64,000 nucleotides of DNA from Davidsoniella eucalypti (Eukaryota; Ascomycota; Sordariomycetes; Microascales; Ceratocystidaceae): NCBI GenBank assembly GCA_004009845.1, contig RMBW01000001.1:930001-994000 (forward strand). Reading direction: 5' to 3'. The notes beneath the pieces were generated by a model that did not search any database, was not told where the DNA came from, and worked only from the letters and a program-made list of their open reading frames with translations. Both the position numbers and the translations under genes were made by a program. Below, one piece after another: positions 62,001 to 64,000 of this stretch (position 1 is the stretch's first letter; each line of letters starts with the position of its first letter).

Positions 62001-63446
62001 TGACGAGGATTTCAATTGACTAACATGTGGTCACTGGGCCACTAGTCTTAGACTTGCGCGAGTCTAGCTATAGTGGCAGAGACCATGGTGAGAATGATGA
62101 TGGTGATACAGCCGCTCAAAGTCCAGCGGCACTTATTTGAAATCTGCCGTACACTGTCAAGAGTAGGCCAGCTATGCTTGTGCGTTTAGGGAGAGGAACA
62201 TGCAGTGCGAGCACATGGAGTGCATACTAACTACATATACGGGAAGAACCCAACGCAGTAGCGATAGCATTGGCGAGGCCTCAGCTGCTTCCGGGTAACG
62301 AAAGCAGGATGGCCTGTTACAGTGTTATTAGACTGATATAGCTTGCATATCCAAGGAGCAGCAAATTCTTCAATGATATGTTAGCAATGCAACGTCTTGT
62401 CTTGAAGGCGTGGGGTTAAAGGATCTCACAGCTAGGCTTTTGTGTGCCGAGAGTGAAGTAAGTGGCTTGCTCTATTTCACCTGACCCACGATTGTCCGGG
62501 GAACTCCAGCGTTCTTGGTCTGCGACAGAGGGCAGCATGACGGCTAAAAGAATGCTATTTATATTATAGTGCTACAAGAATACAACACAACCTTGGCAAG
62601 TGATGAGCGGATGGATTTTCTTCGAAGGCCCGTGGAGGTCTCCGGTGACGAGGAGAAGCAAGTGAAGCTTTCTTCGGGATCTGACCGTTCTATATAGCTA
62701 TAGAACGACATCTTTCAGGCAAATTCCCGGTAAAATTGTAGATGCCATTTGCAATGTACACAGCCAGTCCCAAAAGGAAACGACGTATAGTCTTCAGCAT
62801 AACAATTTGCTATCGTTTGTTCCATGATGCTTCTAGCGAGACAAGGGACAGGCTTCAGGGTTATATTGCTGGGGGTTTGTTATTTGGTTCTTTGATTTTT
62901 CTAGAATAGATCCATCGGCTGGTATTTTTGCTGTCACAAAATGGGTTTGTTCTATAGTTTGAAAGAGAAAAAAGAAAAGCTGATAGAATTGTGCAAAGCT
63001 TACATAACGTTGTGTCACCCATTTCCGAGAGCTTGTGCTCGATTTATGCTAGGGTTACCGTGCGTATTGATAGGGTTGGCATGGCGGTCTGACCGATCTC
63101 CGTCGATAGCCGGCGGGGTTGTGACAATATGCAGTAAGCAAAACCATTGATAAATTGATAAGAAGTCGAAACAAGAGTAGAAAGTAAAAATGGCATTAGC
63201 CAAACAACGACAAGGGAAATCAAATGGGAAACTTTCATCCGTTAGTCTGAGAATCTCATTTTAATTTAGATATATCTGATATCTCTCTCACCAACCTTTG
63301 ACCATAAACAAACCTCACATTCTCTCTTGTTCAGTTCCTCCGCGGAAATTACTTAAATCCGGTCTCTTAGATCTTTTTATCTTATCTTTCGTTTGTTTGT
63401 CCCGCCCAGACCATCCTTCCCTTTCTCTATCGTCAAGCAGACCCAG
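59025..63446. other. 3' flank of velvet gene and gene-free stretch
   Basis: The first 700 bp are T-rich and probably contain the 3' UTR of the velvet gene. The other 3.7 kb carries no ORF with recognisable features. From about 63270 the sequence becomes C/T-rich, like a promoter or leader of the mini-ORF that follows. Confidence 0.5.
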
Positions 63447-63542
63447 ATGAAGAGCAGCTACCACAGCTCGCTACTTGCTATTGCCGCCGGCGCTGCTCTT
63501 ACCGTATTTGCCCCTCTCGCCCCAGGATCGACTTGCTGTTAG
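63447..63542 (+). CDS. possible signal-peptide ORF, first exon or short secreted peptide
   Basis: ATG 63447 follows a C/T-rich leader of the style seen at fungal gene starts (ending AGACCCAGATG). It opens a 31-codon ORF with the look of a signal peptide, MKSSYHSSLLAIAAGAALTV, then a short tail ending STCC and TAG at 63540-63542. It may be the first exon of a secreted-protein gene whose splice donor I cannot place, or a broken gene, or chance. Downstream frames up to the window edge have no recognisable domain. Confidence 0.25.
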   Translation: MKSSYHSSLLAIAAGAALTVFAPLAPGSTCC

Positions 63543-64000
63543 TGGTCGTGCTACTTGCGTGCTAGGTTATTGCCTTTTTTGTCTGTCTGTCTGTCTGCTT
63601 TGCCAGACATCTGTTTGTGTTACAAGGAAGTAGCAAAGGCACGGCAGTTGCTGTTATCGCCGTTGTCGTTGTTGCCGTGTTGCCGTGTTGCCAAACTGAT
63701 CACGAGGCTATATTTTTGCTTCTATAATATTTGTTTCTCTCACCAATTCGCCTCGTTTTGACGAAACAACTCATGAGACACGCATAGTTTGTCTCTGCCG
63801 TTCCTAATCATCGTCGTCACTTCATCTTTATCATATAGTGCCCAAGGACTATATTACTTTCGCTATTGCGTCCTTTGGCACGCCGTAATAGTCCGGCTGC
63901 ACCGCTGTTTCATAATCGCAAGACTGCGAGTGAAGCTACAGCTTATATATCCAAGGCCTGATAGTCCTGCGGCCGCATTGTCTTGCTATCGTCTGTTACT

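Noticed and set aside
63835..63900. Possible continuation of the edge ORF with KDYITFAIASFGTP after an AG acceptor
   Set aside because: The match to lectin-like ASFGTP motifs is only a few residues and is followed at once by TAA and TAG, with further stops.
1..64000. CRISPR array, operon-type ribosome-binding sites, rRNA genes
   Set aside because: No regularly spaced repeats or rRNA-like sequence were seen; the spliced genes and protein families show that this is fungal nuclear DNA.

Overview
The window looks like a piece of nuclear chromosome from a filamentous ascomycete (Pezizomycotina). A hypocrealean or other Sordariomycete source is likely, but that is inference. The evidence is short introns (57-98 bp) with GTRNGT donors, CTRAY-like branch sites and YAG acceptors; a velvet-family regulator; a Zn2Cys6 regulator; an asymmetric full-size PDR (ABCG) transporter; an Asp f 4-like secreted protein; and relics of Tad1-type LINE and Tc1-type transposons. 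I found no tRNA, rRNA or CRISPR array. Gene density is very low: six complete protein genes plus one gene cut by the left edge in 64 kb.

Layout: 3-1556 is the C-terminal part of a Cdc25-type Ras guanine-nucleotide exchange factor. About 5.3 kb without recognisable genes follows. 6872-8585 is an UNC93-like membrane protein (three exons). 9140-10475 is a decayed Tad1-type LINE 3' end. 11760-16333 (eight exons) is a PDR-type ABC transporter, followed 478 bp later on the same strand by a Zn2Cys6 transcription factor (16812-18967, two exons). 19.4-22.6 kb is a small graveyard of transposon fragments. 25098-26642 is a secreted FAD-linked (BBE-type) oxidase. 28246-29292 on the minus strand is an Asp f 4-like secreted Ser-rich protein. 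From 29.3 to 57.7 kb is a 28 kb stretch with no intact gene. It holds one badly decayed coding sequence (about 37.0-38.2 kb, minus strand), several homopolymers and microsatellites, and in its last 3.5 kb a strongly pyrimidine-rich region in front of the velvet-domain gene (57717-59024). The remaining 5 kb shows nothing certain except a possible signal-peptide mini-ORF near the right edge.

How the genes may work together: the transporter and the adjacent Zn2Cys6 factor look like an efflux pump with its regulator. The transporter promoter contains a perfect CGGAG-N4-CTCCG inverted repeat, the kind of site such factors bind, and a TATA box preceded by a run of 20 Gs. The secreted FAD oxidase about 6 kb away could belong to the same detoxification or secondary-metabolite function, but transposon debris lies between them and no biosynthetic core enzyme is present, so that link is speculative. 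Ras-GEF and velvet proteins are widely conserved signalling and developmental genes and probably represent ordinary chromosomal background. I did not find convincing evidence of a wholly new biological system. The items most worth checking are the promoter palindrome, the decayed gene at 37-38 kb, the transposon relics and the 28 kb gene-free stretch.
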